Below, in pieces: positions 33,609 through 42,578 of a stretch of DNA of 64,000 bases. How positions within the stretch are numbered: the stretch's first letter is position 1; each line of letters opens with the position of its first letter. Made by a program: the position numbers and the translations under genes. Under the pieces are notes generated by a model. The model ran no database searches and was not told where the DNA came from. It saw only the letters and a program-made list of their open reading frames with translations. Source of the DNA: Azospirillum soli (GTDB taxonomy: Bacteria; Pseudomonadota; Alphaproteobacteria; Azospirillales; Azospirillaceae); NCBI RefSeq assembly GCF_017876165.1, contig NZ_JAGINQ010000007.1:186001-250000 (forward strand), written 5' to 3'.

Positions 33609-34001
33609 TTACTCCGCGGCGGCCTTCTCGTTCATGCCGCGGCCGGTCGTGCGCTCGGCGATACGAGCCGACTTACCGCGACGGTCGCGCAGGTAGTACA
33701 GCTTGGCGCGGCGAACGGCGCCCTTGCGGACCAGCTCGATCGACTCCAGACGCGGGGAGTACAGCGGGAACACGCGCTCCACGCCCTCGCCGTAGCTGAT
33801 CTTGCGGACCGTGAACGACGAGTTCACGCCAGCGTTCTTGCGGGCGATGACGACACCCTCGTAGGCCTGGACGCGCTCACGCGTGCCTTCGACCACCTTC
33901 ACGTTCACGCGGACGGTATCGCCCGGCGAGAACTCCGGAATGGTCTTGCCGCCGAGGGCCTTCTCGATCTGCTCCTGCTCGAGCTGCTGCAACAGGTTCA
34001 T
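33609..34001 (-). CDS. rplS: 50S ribosomal protein L19
   Basis: 130 residues from [16 protein letters not shown], with AAGGGG upstream; longer in-frame extension has no support. Typical L19: [63 protein letters not shown]. Last gene of the ffh-rpsP-rimM-trmD-rplS operon. Confidence 0.97.
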   Translation of the reverse strand: MNLLQQLEQEQIEKALGGKTIPEFSPGDTVRVNVKVVEGTRERVQAYEGVVIARKNAGVNSSFTVRKISYGEGVERVFPLYSPRLESIELVRKGAVRRAKLYYLRDRRGKSARIAERTTGRGMNEKAAAE

Positions 34002-34041
34002 GACACTACCCCTTTCCATCGGTGCGCCTCGCGGCGGACCG

Positions 34042-34845
34042 TCACTCCGGTTTTGGGCCGCGCCGGCGACCCTGTTTCCCAACATTCTGACCCTCGGCCT
34101 TTCGGACCGCCTCGTAGCGGGACCACAGGTCGGGCCGCCGGGCCCGTGTGATCCGCTCCGCCTCGGCAAGCCGCCAGGCACGAACCTTCTCGTGGTGGCC
34201 GGACAGAAGAACGTCCGGAACCGACCTCTCCACACCCTGCCCATCGGTCCAGACCGCCGGCCGGGTGTAGTGGGGATATTCGAGCAATCCCCTCTCGAAA
34301 CTCTCTTCGTCCGCCGTCGTCACGTTGCCCATGACACCGGGGAGCAAGCGCACCACGGCGTCGATCAGGCAGAGCGCGGCGACCTCGCCGCCGGACAGCA
34401 CGAAGTCCCCGAGGCTGACTTCCTCAAGGCCATGCGCATCCAGCACCCGCTCGTCCACCCCCTCGTACCGGCCGCAGAGCAGCGTGACCACCGGGGTGGC
34501 CGCCAGCTCCTTGACCAGTTCCTGGTCCAGCACCCGGCCGCGCGGCGACAAGTAGATCGCCCTGCCGCGTCCCGGAGCATCCGGCGGACCCGCCGTCGCG
34601 GCCAAAGCCGCGTCCAGCACATCCGGCCGCATGACCATGCCGGCCCCTCCACCGAAGGGGGCGTCATCGACGGAGCGGTGTTTATCGCGCGCGAAAGAGC
34701 GAATGTCCACTGATTCCAGCGCCCAGACTCCATTTTCCAACGCCTTCCCCGCAAGGCTGTGACCCAGCGGGCCCGGAAACATTTCCGGAAACAGCGTCAG
34801 GACCTTGGCCGTCCAGACGAGCGGGCCGGTCGCGCCGTGATTCAC
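34042..34845 (-). CDS. trmD: tRNA (guanine-N1)-methyltransferase TrmD
   Basis: 267-residue SPOUT methyltransferase making m1G37. The trefoil-knot motifs [15 protein letters not shown] and [11 protein letters not shown] are present, with [13 protein letters not shown] near the N-terminus. The GTG start overlaps the rimM TGA by 4 nt (GTGA), so translation is probably coupled. Confidence 0.96.
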   Translation of the reverse strand: MNHGATGPLVWTAKVLTLFPEMFPGPLGHSLAGKALENGVWALESVDIRSFARDKHRSVDDAPFGGGAGMVMRPDVLDAALAATAGPPDAPGRGRAIYLSPRGRVLDQELVKELAATPVVTLLCGRYEGVDERVLDAHGLEEVSLGDFVLSGGEVAALCLIDAVVRLLPGVMGNVTTADEESFERGLLEYPHYTRPAVWTDGQGVERSVPDVLLSGHHEKVRAWRLAEAERITRARRPDLWSRYEAVRKAEGQNVGKQGRRRGPKPE

Positions 34846-35390
34846 GGCTGGACCTCCCCTTCCTCAGCGTCTTCGTTCCCTTCGCGCGCTTCGATCACCG
34901 CCGGAAGGTCGACCACGACGCGGCCGCCCTTCACATCGACAACCGGAACGCACGCCTTGGTGAAGGGCAGCATTTCCAGCGAGCCCGACTCCGTGCGGAT
35001 TTCCAGCACGTCGCCAGCCCCGAAGTCATACAGCGCCTTCACCGTGCCGTAGACGGACCCGTCGGCGAGTTCCGCGCGCAGACCGATCAGGTCGGCGTGG
35101 TAGAACTCGTCCTCGTCCTCCGTCTCCGGCAGGGCGGAGCGGTCCACGTACAGGCGTACGCCGGCCAGCTCCTGCGCCTGTTCGCGCGTCGCGATACCCT
35201 CGACGCGGACCAGGAACAGATCCTTGGCCATGCCTTGGAGCGACAGACGGAACAGGCGCCCGCCCCGCTCGTCGGAGAGCGGGCCGTAGGAGGCCACCGC
35301 CGCCGGATCGCCGGTGAAGCTCTTCAGCTTCACCAGGCCCCGGACGCCGTGCGACCCCGCGAACTGACCGACACAGACTTTTGCGGACAT
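34842..35390 (-). CDS. rimM: 16S rRNA processing protein RimM
   Basis: 182 residues from [18 protein letters not shown]; in-frame codons at 35411 and 35441 are less likely. N-terminal RimM domain ([20 protein letters not shown]) and PRC-barrel domain ([30 protein letters not shown]). Assists 30S maturation. Between rpsP and trmD, as in most proteobacteria. Confidence 0.95.
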   Translation of the reverse strand: MSAKVCVGQFAGSHGVRGLVKLKSFTGDPAAVASYGPLSDERGGRLFRLSLQGMAKDLFLVRVEGIATREQAQELAGVRLYVDRSALPETEDEDEFYHADLIGLRAELADGSVYGTVKALYDFGAGDVLEIRTESGSLEMLPFTKACVPVVDVKGGRVVVDLPAVIEAREGNEDAEEGEVQP

Positions 35391-35456
35391 GAGAGAATCG
35401 CTCGGGCCCATGGGTCGGGTTTTGCCGTCGGCGCCACCCAACCCACGGAAGCCTTA

Positions 35457-35819
35457 TCAGCCCTCGGCGCCTTCAGCGGCGGCCTTGGCGGCGGCCTCGG
35501 CCTTCAGACGCTCCTGGGCCTTCGCCTTCGGGGCGGACTTCTTCGGGGTCTCGCGGACCTCCGGCTTGGCGATCAGGCCGGCGTTGGCGAAGAACAGCGC
35601 GACGCGGTCCGTCGGCTGGCCGCCGACCGACAGCCAATGCTTGGCGCGCTCGGCGTTCAGGACGATGCGCTGCTCGTGATCCTTCGGCAGCATCGGGTTG
35701 TAGGTGCCGATCTTCTCGATGAAGCGGCCATCGCGCGGGCTGCGCGCATCGGCGACGACGATGGCGTAGAACGGGCGCTTCTTGGCGCCGCCACGGGCGA
35801 GACGGATCTTCAGGGACAT
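35457..35819 (-). CDS. rpsP: 30S ribosomal protein S16
   Basis: 120 residues: [35 protein letters not shown] Lys/Ala/Glu-rich C-terminal tail (from about 95) exceeds the length of E. coli S16, as is usual in alphaproteobacteria. AGGAAAG lies upstream. Confidence 0.97.
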   Translation of the reverse strand: MSLKIRLARGGAKKRPFYAIVVADARSPRDGRFIEKIGTYNPMLPKDHEQRIVLNAERAKHWLSVGGQPTDRVALFFANAGLIAKPEVRETPKKSAPKAKAQERLKAEAAAKAAAEGAEG

Positions 35820-35888
35820 GGGTCGAACTGCTTTCCTGGTTAGACGTTAAAAGTGATCGCGCTTATCGCGCGGTGAAAAAGCCAGGGG

Positions 35889-37256
35889 TCACTGGAACCC
35901 CCGGAAATTCTTCGGCAGAAGATTCTGCAAGCCGCCGCGCATCAGGCCCTTCTTGCCCATCTTCTGCACCTGCTTCATCATCCCGCGCATGGAGTCGAAC
36001 TGCTTCAGCAGCTTGTTCACCTCCTGCACGCTGGTGCCGGAGCCGGCGGCGATGCGCTTGCGGCGCGACGCCTTGATGATGTCGGGGTTCTTGCGCTCCG
36101 CCTTGGTCATCGAGGAGATGATCGCCTCCTGGCGCTTGATCATCCCGTCGTCGATGTTGGCGTCTTTCAGCTGATTCTTGATCTTGCCGATGCCCGGCAG
36201 CATGCCCATCAGGCCGGACATGCCGCCCATCTTGCGCAGCTGCTTCAGCTGGGAGGCCATGTCGTCCAGGTCGAAGCCCTGCCCCTTCTCCATCTTGCGG
36301 GCGAGCTTTTCAGCCTCGTCCTTGTCGATGGTCTCGACGGCCTTCTCGACCAGCGACACCACGTCGCCCATGCCGAGGATGCGGCCGGCGATGCGGTCGG
36401 GGTGGAAGGGCTCCAGCGCGTCGATCTTCTCGCCAACACCCAGCAGCTTGATCGGCTTGCCGGTGATCTGGCGCATCGACAGCGCGGCACCGCCACGGGC
36501 GTCGCCGTCCACGCGGGTCAGCACGATGCCGGTGATGCCGACCTTGTCGTTGAAGTTGGTGGCGACCGTCACCGCGTCCTGACCGGTCATGGCGTCGGCG
36601 ACCAGCAGCGTCTCCACCGGCTTGGTCGCGTCGCGCACGGCGGCGACCTCGGCCATCAACTCCTCGTCGATGGCGAGACGGCCGGCGGTGTCGAGCATCA
36701 CCACGTCGTAGCCTTCGCGGCGACCGGTCTCGATGGCGCGCTTGGCGATGGTCACCGGGTCCTGGCCGGGGATGATGGGCAACGTGGCAACGCCGGTCTG
36801 CTCGCCCAGGACCTTCAGCTGCTCCTGCGCGGCCGGGCGGCGCACGTCGAGCGAGGCCATCAGGACCTTCTTGCGGTCCTTGGTCTTCAGGCGCAGCGCG
36901 ATCTTGGCGGTGCTGGTCGTCTTACCGGAACCCTGAAGGCCGACCATCAGGACCGGCACGGGCGCGGCGGCGTTGAGGTTGATGTCCTCGCCGGCGCCCA
37001 GCATCTCCACGAGGTTGTCGTGGACGACCTTGATGACCTGCTGACCGGGGGTGACGGAGCGCAGCACCTCCTGGCCGACGGCGCGCTCCTTGACCTGGGC
37101 GACGAACTGCTTGACCACGGGCAGAGCCACGTCGGCCTCAAGCAGCGCCACGCGCACCTCGCGCAGCGCGGCGTTGACGTCCTCCTCGCTCAGCGCGCCA
37201 CGGCGGCGCAGCTTGTCGAAGATGTCGCCCAGGCGTCCGGTCAGGCCTTCGAACAT
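35889..37256 (-). CDS. ffh: Signal recognition particle protein Ffh (SRP54)
   Basis: 455 residues. N domain, GTPase G domain with P-loop GLQGSGKTTSTAK, DTAGRL and TRVDGDARGG, then the Met-rich M domain (MKQVQKMGKKGLMRGG) that binds 4.5S RNA and signal sequences. First gene of the minus-strand ribosome operon; rpsP follows after 69 nt. Confidence 0.97.
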   Translation of the reverse strand: MFEGLTGRLGDIFDKLRRRGALSEEDVNAALREVRVALLEADVALPVVKQFVAQVKERAVGQEVLRSVTPGQQVIKVVHDNLVEMLGAGEDINLNAAAPVPVLMVGLQGSGKTTSTAKIALRLKTKDRKKVLMASLDVRRPAAQEQLKVLGEQTGVATLPIIPGQDPVTIAKRAIETGRREGYDVVMLDTAGRLAIDEELMAEVAAVRDATKPVETLLVADAMTGQDAVTVATNFNDKVGITGIVLTRVDGDARGGAALSMRQITGKPIKLLGVGEKIDALEPFHPDRIAGRILGMGDVVSLVEKAVETIDKDEAEKLARKMEKGQGFDLDDMASQLKQLRKMGGMSGLMGMLPGIGKIKNQLKDANIDDGMIKRQEAIISSMTKAERKNPDIIKASRRKRIAAGSGTSVQEVNKLLKQFDSMRGMMKQVQKMGKKGLMRGGLQNLLPKNFRGFQ

Positions 37257-37665
37257 GGGTCAGCGGTCCTCAGTTTCGTTCCGACACACGCACAAGCACG
37301 AAAGCGCCAGTGCGCGATACTCGCGGACTGGCGGAGGTCCCCGGCACGGTGGCCGGCGGTACCCGGTCGATCGGCTCGACGGATGCAGGTCGGCGGACCA
37401 TACGGATCCGGGGACCGAGAGTCAACAGCGCCGCATTTCCCGCATCCCGCCGCCTCCTTCCCGCCCATGTCATAGGCCGGTTCATAAGCCGGTTCATAAG
37501 CCGGTTCATAGGCCAGCGGCCGAAAGCCCCCTCAACCAATAGGGCTGTAGACGGACCGTATGTGCTTCATTATAGGCAGACTTGAATCAATCGTTACTGG
37601 TCGTTAACTGTTTGTTCGGGGCTTCCCGATCAGATTGGGCGGCGTCACAACGAAGGTCCCCGTTG
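37257..37665. other. Intergenic region between ffh and the pentapeptide-repeat gene (promoters plus tandem repeat)
   Basis: 409 nt with no supportable gene. It must hold the divergent promoters for the ffh operon and the pentapeptide-repeat gene. The visible structure is a 12-bp tandem repeat at 37471-37515. The last 100 nt before the plus-strand gene are more A/T-rich, as expected of a promoter, but no clear -35/-10 pair stands out. Confidence 0.5.
37471..37515. repeat. 12-bp tandem repeat (CATAAGCCGGTT), about 3.75 copies
   Basis: Units CATAGGCCGGTT, CATAAGCCGGTT, CATAAGCCGGTT and a partial CATAGGCCA run head to tail without gaps. Non-coding, upstream of both flanking genes. Confidence 0.9.
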
Positions 37666-39033
37666 ATGTCTTCCGCGCAAGGCTTCGGTTCGAACTCGCC
37701 GCGCACCAAGCTGACCCAGAGTCAGTTGAATGCGATTCTCCTGCGGCACCAGGCCTTCCGCAAAAGCCAGCCGGGTGGCGTGCGCGCCAACCTGAAGATG
37801 CGCGACCTGTCTCACCTGGACCTGTCGGGCATCGACCTGTCGGACGCCGACCTGTCCGGCGCCAAACTGTTCAGCGCGCGCCTGACCGGCGCCAACCTCG
37901 CCAACGCCAACCTCTACGCCGCCGACCTGCGCCTGGCGAACCTGGAAAAGGCCGATCTCCGCCGCGCCGACCTGCGCGGGGCCTGCCTGCGCGGCGCCGT
38001 CCTGTCCGAAGCCACCCTTGTCGAGGTGGACCTGCGCGACGGCACGCTTCTCCATTACGGGGCCGGCGGCGAGATGGTCCATCACAAGTTCGAGGACTCC
38101 GTCCTGACGTCGGAGCTGACGGCGGCCACCATCCGGGGCGCCGACCTGTCGCGCGCCAAGGTGGCGAACGCCTTCGTGATGCAGACCGACCTGACCGACG
38201 CGATCCTGCGCGGCACGAAGTTCATGCGCGCGAACCTGACCAACTCCAACATGACCGGCTGCGACCTGACCGACGCCGACCTGTCGGAAGCGAACCTGTC
38301 CGGCGCCCGCCTGTCCGGCGCGGTAATGACCGGCTGCGCCATCGGGCGCGCCAACTTCACCAACACCAACCTGATCGGCGCCATCCTGGACGCGGCGCAG
38401 CTGCGCTCCCCCAACCTCGCCGGGGCGGTGACGGCCAAGACGCTGGCCAACCCCGACGACGACCTGCGCGAGATCCTGCTCAGCCACATCGCCTGGATCG
38501 ACAGCGGCGGCAAGGACGGCAAGCGCGCCGACCTCTCCGCGCTCGACCTTTCGGGGCGCAAGCTGGAGGGCATCAACCTGTCGGCGGCGATCCTACAGTG
38601 CATCACGTTGCGCGGCGCGGTACTGTCCGGCGCCACGCTCGCCATCGCCGACATGTCGCTGTCCGACCTGCGCAAGGTGGACTTCACCAAGGCCGACCTG
38701 CGCGGCATCAATTTCGAGCGCGCGACCCTGACCGGCGCCAACCTGACCGAGGCGCAGCTCGGCCCCGTGCACATCCAGACGATGAGCGGCCACGTCTGGC
38801 GCGCCAACCTCCAGCGCGCCCGCCTGGGCATGGCGATCCTGAAGAACGCCGACCTGCGCAAGGTGAACCTGTCCGGCGCCAACCTGTCGGGCGCGGATCT
38901 GCGCGGCGCCAACCTCAGCGAGGCCGACCTGTCCGGCGCCGACCTGAGCGGGGCCACCATGGACGGCGCCGTGCTGGAAGGCGCCAACATCGCCGAGGCC
39001 ATCGGGCTGTCCGACGAAGCCCCTCTGGGATAA
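37666..39033 (+). CDS. Pentapeptide-repeat protein
   Basis: 455 residues from MSSAQGFGSNSPRTK (AAGG 9 nt upstream). After a 45-residue N-terminal segment, two blocks of A(D/N)LXX repeats (LSHLDLSGIDLSDADLSGAK; ANLSGADLRGANLSEADLSG) predict a right-handed quadrilateral beta-helix. The blocks are split by a break near 255-300 (DDDLREILLSHIAWIDSGGKD). No signal peptide. The role is unknown; the family includes structural and DNA-mimic proteins. A GC-rich repeat structure is evident at DNA level too. Confidence 0.9.
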   Translation: MSSAQGFGSNSPRTKLTQSQLNAILLRHQAFRKSQPGGVRANLKMRDLSHLDLSGIDLSDADLSGAKLFSARLTGANLANANLYAADLRLANLEKADLRRADLRGACLRGAVLSEATLVEVDLRDGTLLHYGAGGEMVHHKFEDSVLTSELTAATIRGADLSRAKVANAFVMQTDLTDAILRGTKFMRANLTNSNMTGCDLTDADLSEANLSGARLSGAVMTGCAIGRANFTNTNLIGAILDAAQLRSPNLAGAVTAKTLANPDDDLREILLSHIAWIDSGGKDGKRADLSALDLSGRKLEGINLSAAILQCITLRGAVLSGATLAIADMSLSDLRKVDFTKADLRGINFERATLTGANLTEAQLGPVHIQTMSGHVWRANLQRARLGMAILKNADLRKVNLSGANLSGADLRGANLSEADLSGADLSGATMDGAVLEGANIAEAIGLSDEAPLG

Positions 39034-39091
39034 CGGCGCCCCCTCAAGAAGGGCGTATTCCGAAAACATTAGCAAAGGATCGTTGCAGAAC

Positions 39092-39107
39092 AGAACAACA
39101 CTGTTCT
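39092..39107. promoter_or_regulatory. Inverted repeat AGAACA-N4-TGTTCT in a leader region
   Basis: A perfect 6-bp palindromic pair with a 4-nt spacer in the 210-nt gap upstream of the membrane-protein gene. A second hairpin CCGCAC-ACA-GTGCGG follows at 39152-39166. Either could be an operator; there is no functional evidence. Confidence 0.35.
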
Positions 39108-39243
39108 CACGAACCCTGAGTCGTGCCATCATCGTTCAAAAAAGAACATCGCCGCACACAGTGCGGTATTTTGCATACTCCTGTATTCCGGCAAGTCGAG
39201 AGAGGGTCTCACAGCCACCATCTTCGAAAGCGGGGAGGAAACG

Positions 39244-41154
39244 ATGATTTCGTGGCCTTTCACCTTCGTTCAGGGCGACAATTTTTCCAACTGGCTCGTG
39301 TTCGTCTTCGGCGTCTTTATCCCGGCATCGGTCCTGGCTGGCCGATACGCCGTTAAGAAGCATCGCCAGACGGTGCTCCGCAACCTGCGGGCTACCTTCC
39401 AACATTCGTCGAACCGGGATGTCAGCCTGTTCCCGACTTTCGAATTCGCTCTCCAAAAATATGATCTCGCCGCCGAGCCGAAGTCCAAGATGGAACGAGT
39501 TAAGACTTGGTTTCGGGCTACGCACGAGCTGATTTTCTACGTCATGACAATGGCGATTTTCGGCGCCATCAGCACTTTGGGCTTCATCTATCTGATCACT
39601 TATGCACCGACCATTATCTGGAACAAAGAAAGTTTCATCTATGGCGTGCCGGGCGCGCAGCAGGAGTTGATGACGCCCGAGGCACCTGCAAGCACCGGGA
39701 CCACGCCACCCCCCACCCCCCAGACGACCGGGCAAAACACCGGGGGACAAGCCACGCCGAACGGCGAGAAGGCGAACCCCGAACTCGCCAATTACCAGAA
39801 GCTGAGCGGCGCGGTGTTGGGCTTCGCGTTTCTCGGCGCCTACGTCTGGTCGCTCATGTATCTCGTCCGGCGGATTTCCTGTTTCGACCTGTCGCCGATG
39901 TCGTTCCTGCGCGCCTCGGCGCGGATCGTGCTGGCCTGTACGACGGCCTTGGTCCTTCGCCATCTGGTGCCCATTCAAAACAGCGGCATGGCGAGCAATC
40001 TCATCCCGCTGACCGGCTTTCTCGTCGGGTTCTTCCCGGCGGCGGGACTTGATCTGTTGATGCAGAAGATTCCCCAATTGCGGTTGCGGCGGATCGCTCC
40101 CGGCGCGGCGGAAAGCGCCCGCTCCATGCCGCTGAGCATGATCGACGGCATCGACAGCGAGATCGAGTTCCGCCTTGCCGAGCGGGAAATCACCGACGTC
40201 CAGACGCTGGCGACCGAGAACCCGGTGCTTTTGTGCGCCGAAACGCCCTACGGGCTGCTCACCTGCCTGGATTGGATCGCGCAAGCCCAACTGGCGCTGG
40301 AGGTCGGCCCGGAAAAATACCGCCAGCTGCGCGACATCGGCCTGCGGAGCATCTTCGCGCTGGAACAGGTGCGTGGCGATCCCTGGCTCGAACCGGTGGC
40401 GGTCCGCATCCTCGACCCGGCGGCGGCGACCACGGCAACCCTGTCGTCGCGGATTCACGCCATGAAGTCGAGCGAGCACGTCCAGCGGCTTTATCAGTGC
40501 TACGACGTCCTCAATGAGGTGTTCGGCCAGGGCGTCGGCGCCCCGTCGAGGGAGGCGGCACGCGACCAGATCATGGACATCACCCTGCCCTCCCCGCACA
40601 AGCCGGGGCGGGCGATCCGTCTGGTGACGCTCCGTCGCCCTGACACGCCATTGGTTCAACCGGTGAACTGGCCGCTCCAGCTGGGCCTGGAGGCGGTTGC
40701 CGCGCCCCACCCCAGGCCGAACGGCGACGACCGTGTCAGGCCGCTTCTGCTGGTGGCGATGCTGTGCATGGACCGCACCGACGTGGAGGGCCACAGCTAC
40801 TCGGACATCGCGTCAAAGCTCGACGAGAGCGGCCCGGGGTTCGAGTTCCTGTTGAATGTTTTGCAGGACAACCAGATTCCCGAAACGCGGCGTGGTTCGA
40901 ACACCCCTCGCAGTTTGCTGTCCGCCATCAACGGCGCGGAGTCCGTCACGCTCGGTCGGTGGCCGGGCCTCCCGCGACCGATTCTCGTCGTGGCGACCCC
41001 GCAGATCGTCCTCCTGGCCGGAGAACCCACCGCCCTCGACATTGCCTTTGCCGGTGGCCTGCGGGACCGCATCGCGGGTGGCGTCTCCCCCGCGGGGGCG
41101 CCCCGACCGAACGGCCCTTCTCCTGAAGCGCAGCAGAATCAAGCGGCTGCCTGA
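39244..41154 (+). CDS. Large membrane protein of unknown function
   Basis: 636 residues, ATG with GGGGAGGAAA upstream. Membrane helices near 18-35, 95-120, 185-205 and around 220-265, with a Pro/Thr/Gly-rich linker (TPPPTPQTTGQNTGGQ) between helices two and three. The soluble C-terminal half contains repeated short helical segments (GIDSEIEFRLAEREITDVQTLA, YRQLRDIGLRSIFALEQV) with helix-hairpin-helix-like spacing. No family recognised. Composition matches the genome, with some A/T-richer codons at the start. Confidence 0.8.
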   Translation: MISWPFTFVQGDNFSNWLVFVFGVFIPASVLAGRYAVKKHRQTVLRNLRATFQHSSNRDVSLFPTFEFALQKYDLAAEPKSKMERVKTWFRATHELIFYVMTMAIFGAISTLGFIYLITYAPTIIWNKESFIYGVPGAQQELMTPEAPASTGTTPPPTPQTTGQNTGGQATPNGEKANPELANYQKLSGAVLGFAFLGAYVWSLMYLVRRISCFDLSPMSFLRASARIVLACTTALVLRHLVPIQNSGMASNLIPLTGFLVGFFPAAGLDLLMQKIPQLRLRRIAPGAAESARSMPLSMIDGIDSEIEFRLAEREITDVQTLATENPVLLCAETPYGLLTCLDWIAQAQLALEVGPEKYRQLRDIGLRSIFALEQVRGDPWLEPVAVRILDPAAATTATLSSRIHAMKSSEHVQRLYQCYDVLNEVFGQGVGAPSREAARDQIMDITLPSPHKPGRAIRLVTLRRPDTPLVQPVNWPLQLGLEAVAAPHPRPNGDDRVRPLLLVAMLCMDRTDVEGHSYSDIASKLDESGPGFEFLLNVLQDNQIPETRRGSNTPRSLLSAINGAESVTLGRWPGLPRPILVVATPQIVLLAGEPTALDIAFAGGLRDRIAGGVSPAGAPRPNGPSPEAQQNQAAA

Positions 41155-41179
41155 ACTCGCTTCCGATCGGCGGCGGTGG

Positions 41180-41911
41180 CTAACACCCACCCCGCCGCCT
41201 CGTCCAGTCGCCGGACGTGTAGGCGGTGCGGACGTGGCGGATCAGCAGGTTGCGGGCCTCGATCAGCTGCGCCATGCGCTCGCGGCAGGCGACCACGCCG
41301 GTGTCCGGGTGATAGACCGGGGCCAGTTCGCGGAAGCGCTTCACCACCCGGTCCTCGTCGAAGCACCATTCGTTGACGAAGCCGAACAGCTGCGCGGCGT
41401 CGCGCACCTGCGTCACCTGCCCGTCGAGCGGCCGGAAGGACACCCGTTCCAGCGCGTGGGCCAGCGCCTTGTTGCGATAGTCCAGCTTCTCCACTGTGGC
41501 TTCCAGCTGCGCCACGTCGGTCGCCGGGACCAGCCGCCAGTCCGGATCGGCCAGCGCCAGCGCCGCCGCCAGCGCCCGGCGGATGGCCGCGTCGTTCAGT
41601 CCGGGGGCGAGCCGAAGTTCCAACCGGGTCTCGTCACCCTCCGGCGCACCGGGGTCGTCCAGCGTCTCCGGCGCCAGCAGCAACGCGGCCGAGGCCAGCG
41701 CCGACGCATCCACGCCGCGCCTCCCGGCCAGCCTCAGAACGGCGGCGGCGAAACCCGCCTTGCAGGGAACGGAGTAGCCGACGCTGTGCGCCACAGGCGG
41801 GCGCGCCACGCCAACGACCGCCGCGGACGGACAGAGGTCCACGGCCGAATGGGCCAGCACGTCGGACCGCGAGCCCAACGCGTCAAAAGGAAAGCCATCC
41901 GGAGCGGTCAT
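41180..41911 (-). CDS. Protein with a C-terminal J-like (HPD) domain
   Basis: 243 residues from MTAPDGFPFDALGSRS. The N-terminal 170 residues are unrecognised. The C-terminal part, VVKRFRELAPVYHPDTGVVA followed by RMAQLIEARNLLIRH, has the helix II - HPD - helix III pattern of a DnaJ domain, at the C-terminus rather than the usual N-terminus. This suggests a DnaK co-chaperone-like partner. It converges on the 39244 gene. Confidence 0.65.
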   Translation of the reverse strand: MTAPDGFPFDALGSRSDVLAHSAVDLCPSAAVVGVARPPVAHSVGYSVPCKAGFAAAVLRLAGRRGVDASALASAALLLAPETLDDPGAPEGDETRLELRLAPGLNDAAIRRALAAALALADPDWRLVPATDVAQLEATVEKLDYRNKALAHALERVSFRPLDGQVTQVRDAAQLFGFVNEWCFDEDRVVKRFRELAPVYHPDTGVVACRERMAQLIEARNLLIRHVRTAYTSGDWTRRRGGC

Positions 41912-42074
41912 GAGTGGCACCAACGCTTAGTGCGTGCGGCGCGAGTCTAACGCAATCGCTAGAATCCTTGCAACCGTCCACCGAGTCGCAGGCGGTGTAC
42001 TTCGCGGCTTCCATACATGAGATCTTTCGCGCATTGGCGCGATAACGGACAAATGACACCATCCACACTCGTTA

Positions 42075-42167
42075 GCCCCTCTCCCCTCGTGGGCGCGCAG
42101 CCGCCCGCGAAGCGGGATGGAGGCCAAAGGCCACCATAGGCGAAGCGTGGTTGGGGTGAGGGGGCCG
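42075..42167. repeat. GC-rich repeat, copy C (left flank of the DUF559 gene)
   Basis: CCCCTCTCCCCTCGTGGG at the left, an inserted-looking middle (ccgcccgcgaagcggg, ggccaaaggcc), and GGTTGGGGTGAGGGGGCCG at 42149-42167. That last 19-mer is the exact reverse complement of 42526-42544. Confidence 0.85.
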
Positions 42168-42172
42168 AAATA

Positions 42173-42517
42173 ATGCCGTCACAACGGGCAAGATCACTCC
42201 ACCAAACAGCCACCGAGGCGGAAAAGCTTCTGTGGCACGCGGTCCGCGACCGTCGCCTCGCCGGGCTCAAGTTCCGGCGCCAGCAGTGCATGGGCCGTTA
42301 TGTCGTGGATTTCATCTGCCACGAGAAGCACCTGATCGTGGAACTCGACGGCAGCCAACACACCGTCGTCGGCGATGCCGAACGCACGGCCTTCTTGGAA
42401 TCGGAAGGCTATCGTGTGCTGCGCGTCTGGAACCCGGACGTGTTCCTGAGTTTGGATGGGGTCCTGGAGACAATCCTCGCGGTGGCGGAGGGGCGCATTT
42501 CGGAACGGCTCACCTGA
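42173..42517 (+). CDS. DUF559 endonuclease-domain protein
   Basis: 114 residues. DUF559 proteins are related to the Vsr/PD-(D/E)XK nuclease fold. Visible: LLWHAVRDRRLAGLKFRRQ, then a PD-(D/E)XK-like core YVVDFICHEKHLIVELDGSQH with Asp and Glu-x-Asp, and GYRVLRVWNPDV. It lies exactly between perfect 19-bp inverted repeats at 42149-42167 and 42526-42544. The ATG is 6 nt from the left repeat and the TGA 8 nt before the right one. Nuclease activity is inferred from family. Confidence 0.85.
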   Translation: MPSQRARSLHQTATEAEKLLWHAVRDRRLAGLKFRRQQCMGRYVVDFICHEKHLIVELDGSQHTVVGDAERTAFLESEGYRVLRVWNPDVFLSLDGVLETILAVAEGRISERLT

Positions 42518-42525
42518 CCGCTTCG

Positions 42526-42568
42526 CGGCCCCCTCACCCCAACCCCTCTCCCACGTCGGGGAGAGGGG
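42526..42568. repeat. GC-rich repeat, copy D (right flank of the DUF559 gene)
   Basis: CGGCCCCCTCACCCCAACC (42526-42544, inverted copy of the left flank), continuing into a hairpin CCCCTCTCCC/GGGAGAGGGG (42543-42568). Confidence 0.88.
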
Positions 42569-42578
42569 CATTTCATGC

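Noticed and set aside
37471..37515. CRISPR array
   Set aside because: The units are 12 bp, contiguous and without spacers.
41912..41928. Sigma-54 promoter (TGGCAC...)
   Set aside because: The -12 element (TTGCA/T) is absent at the required spacing.
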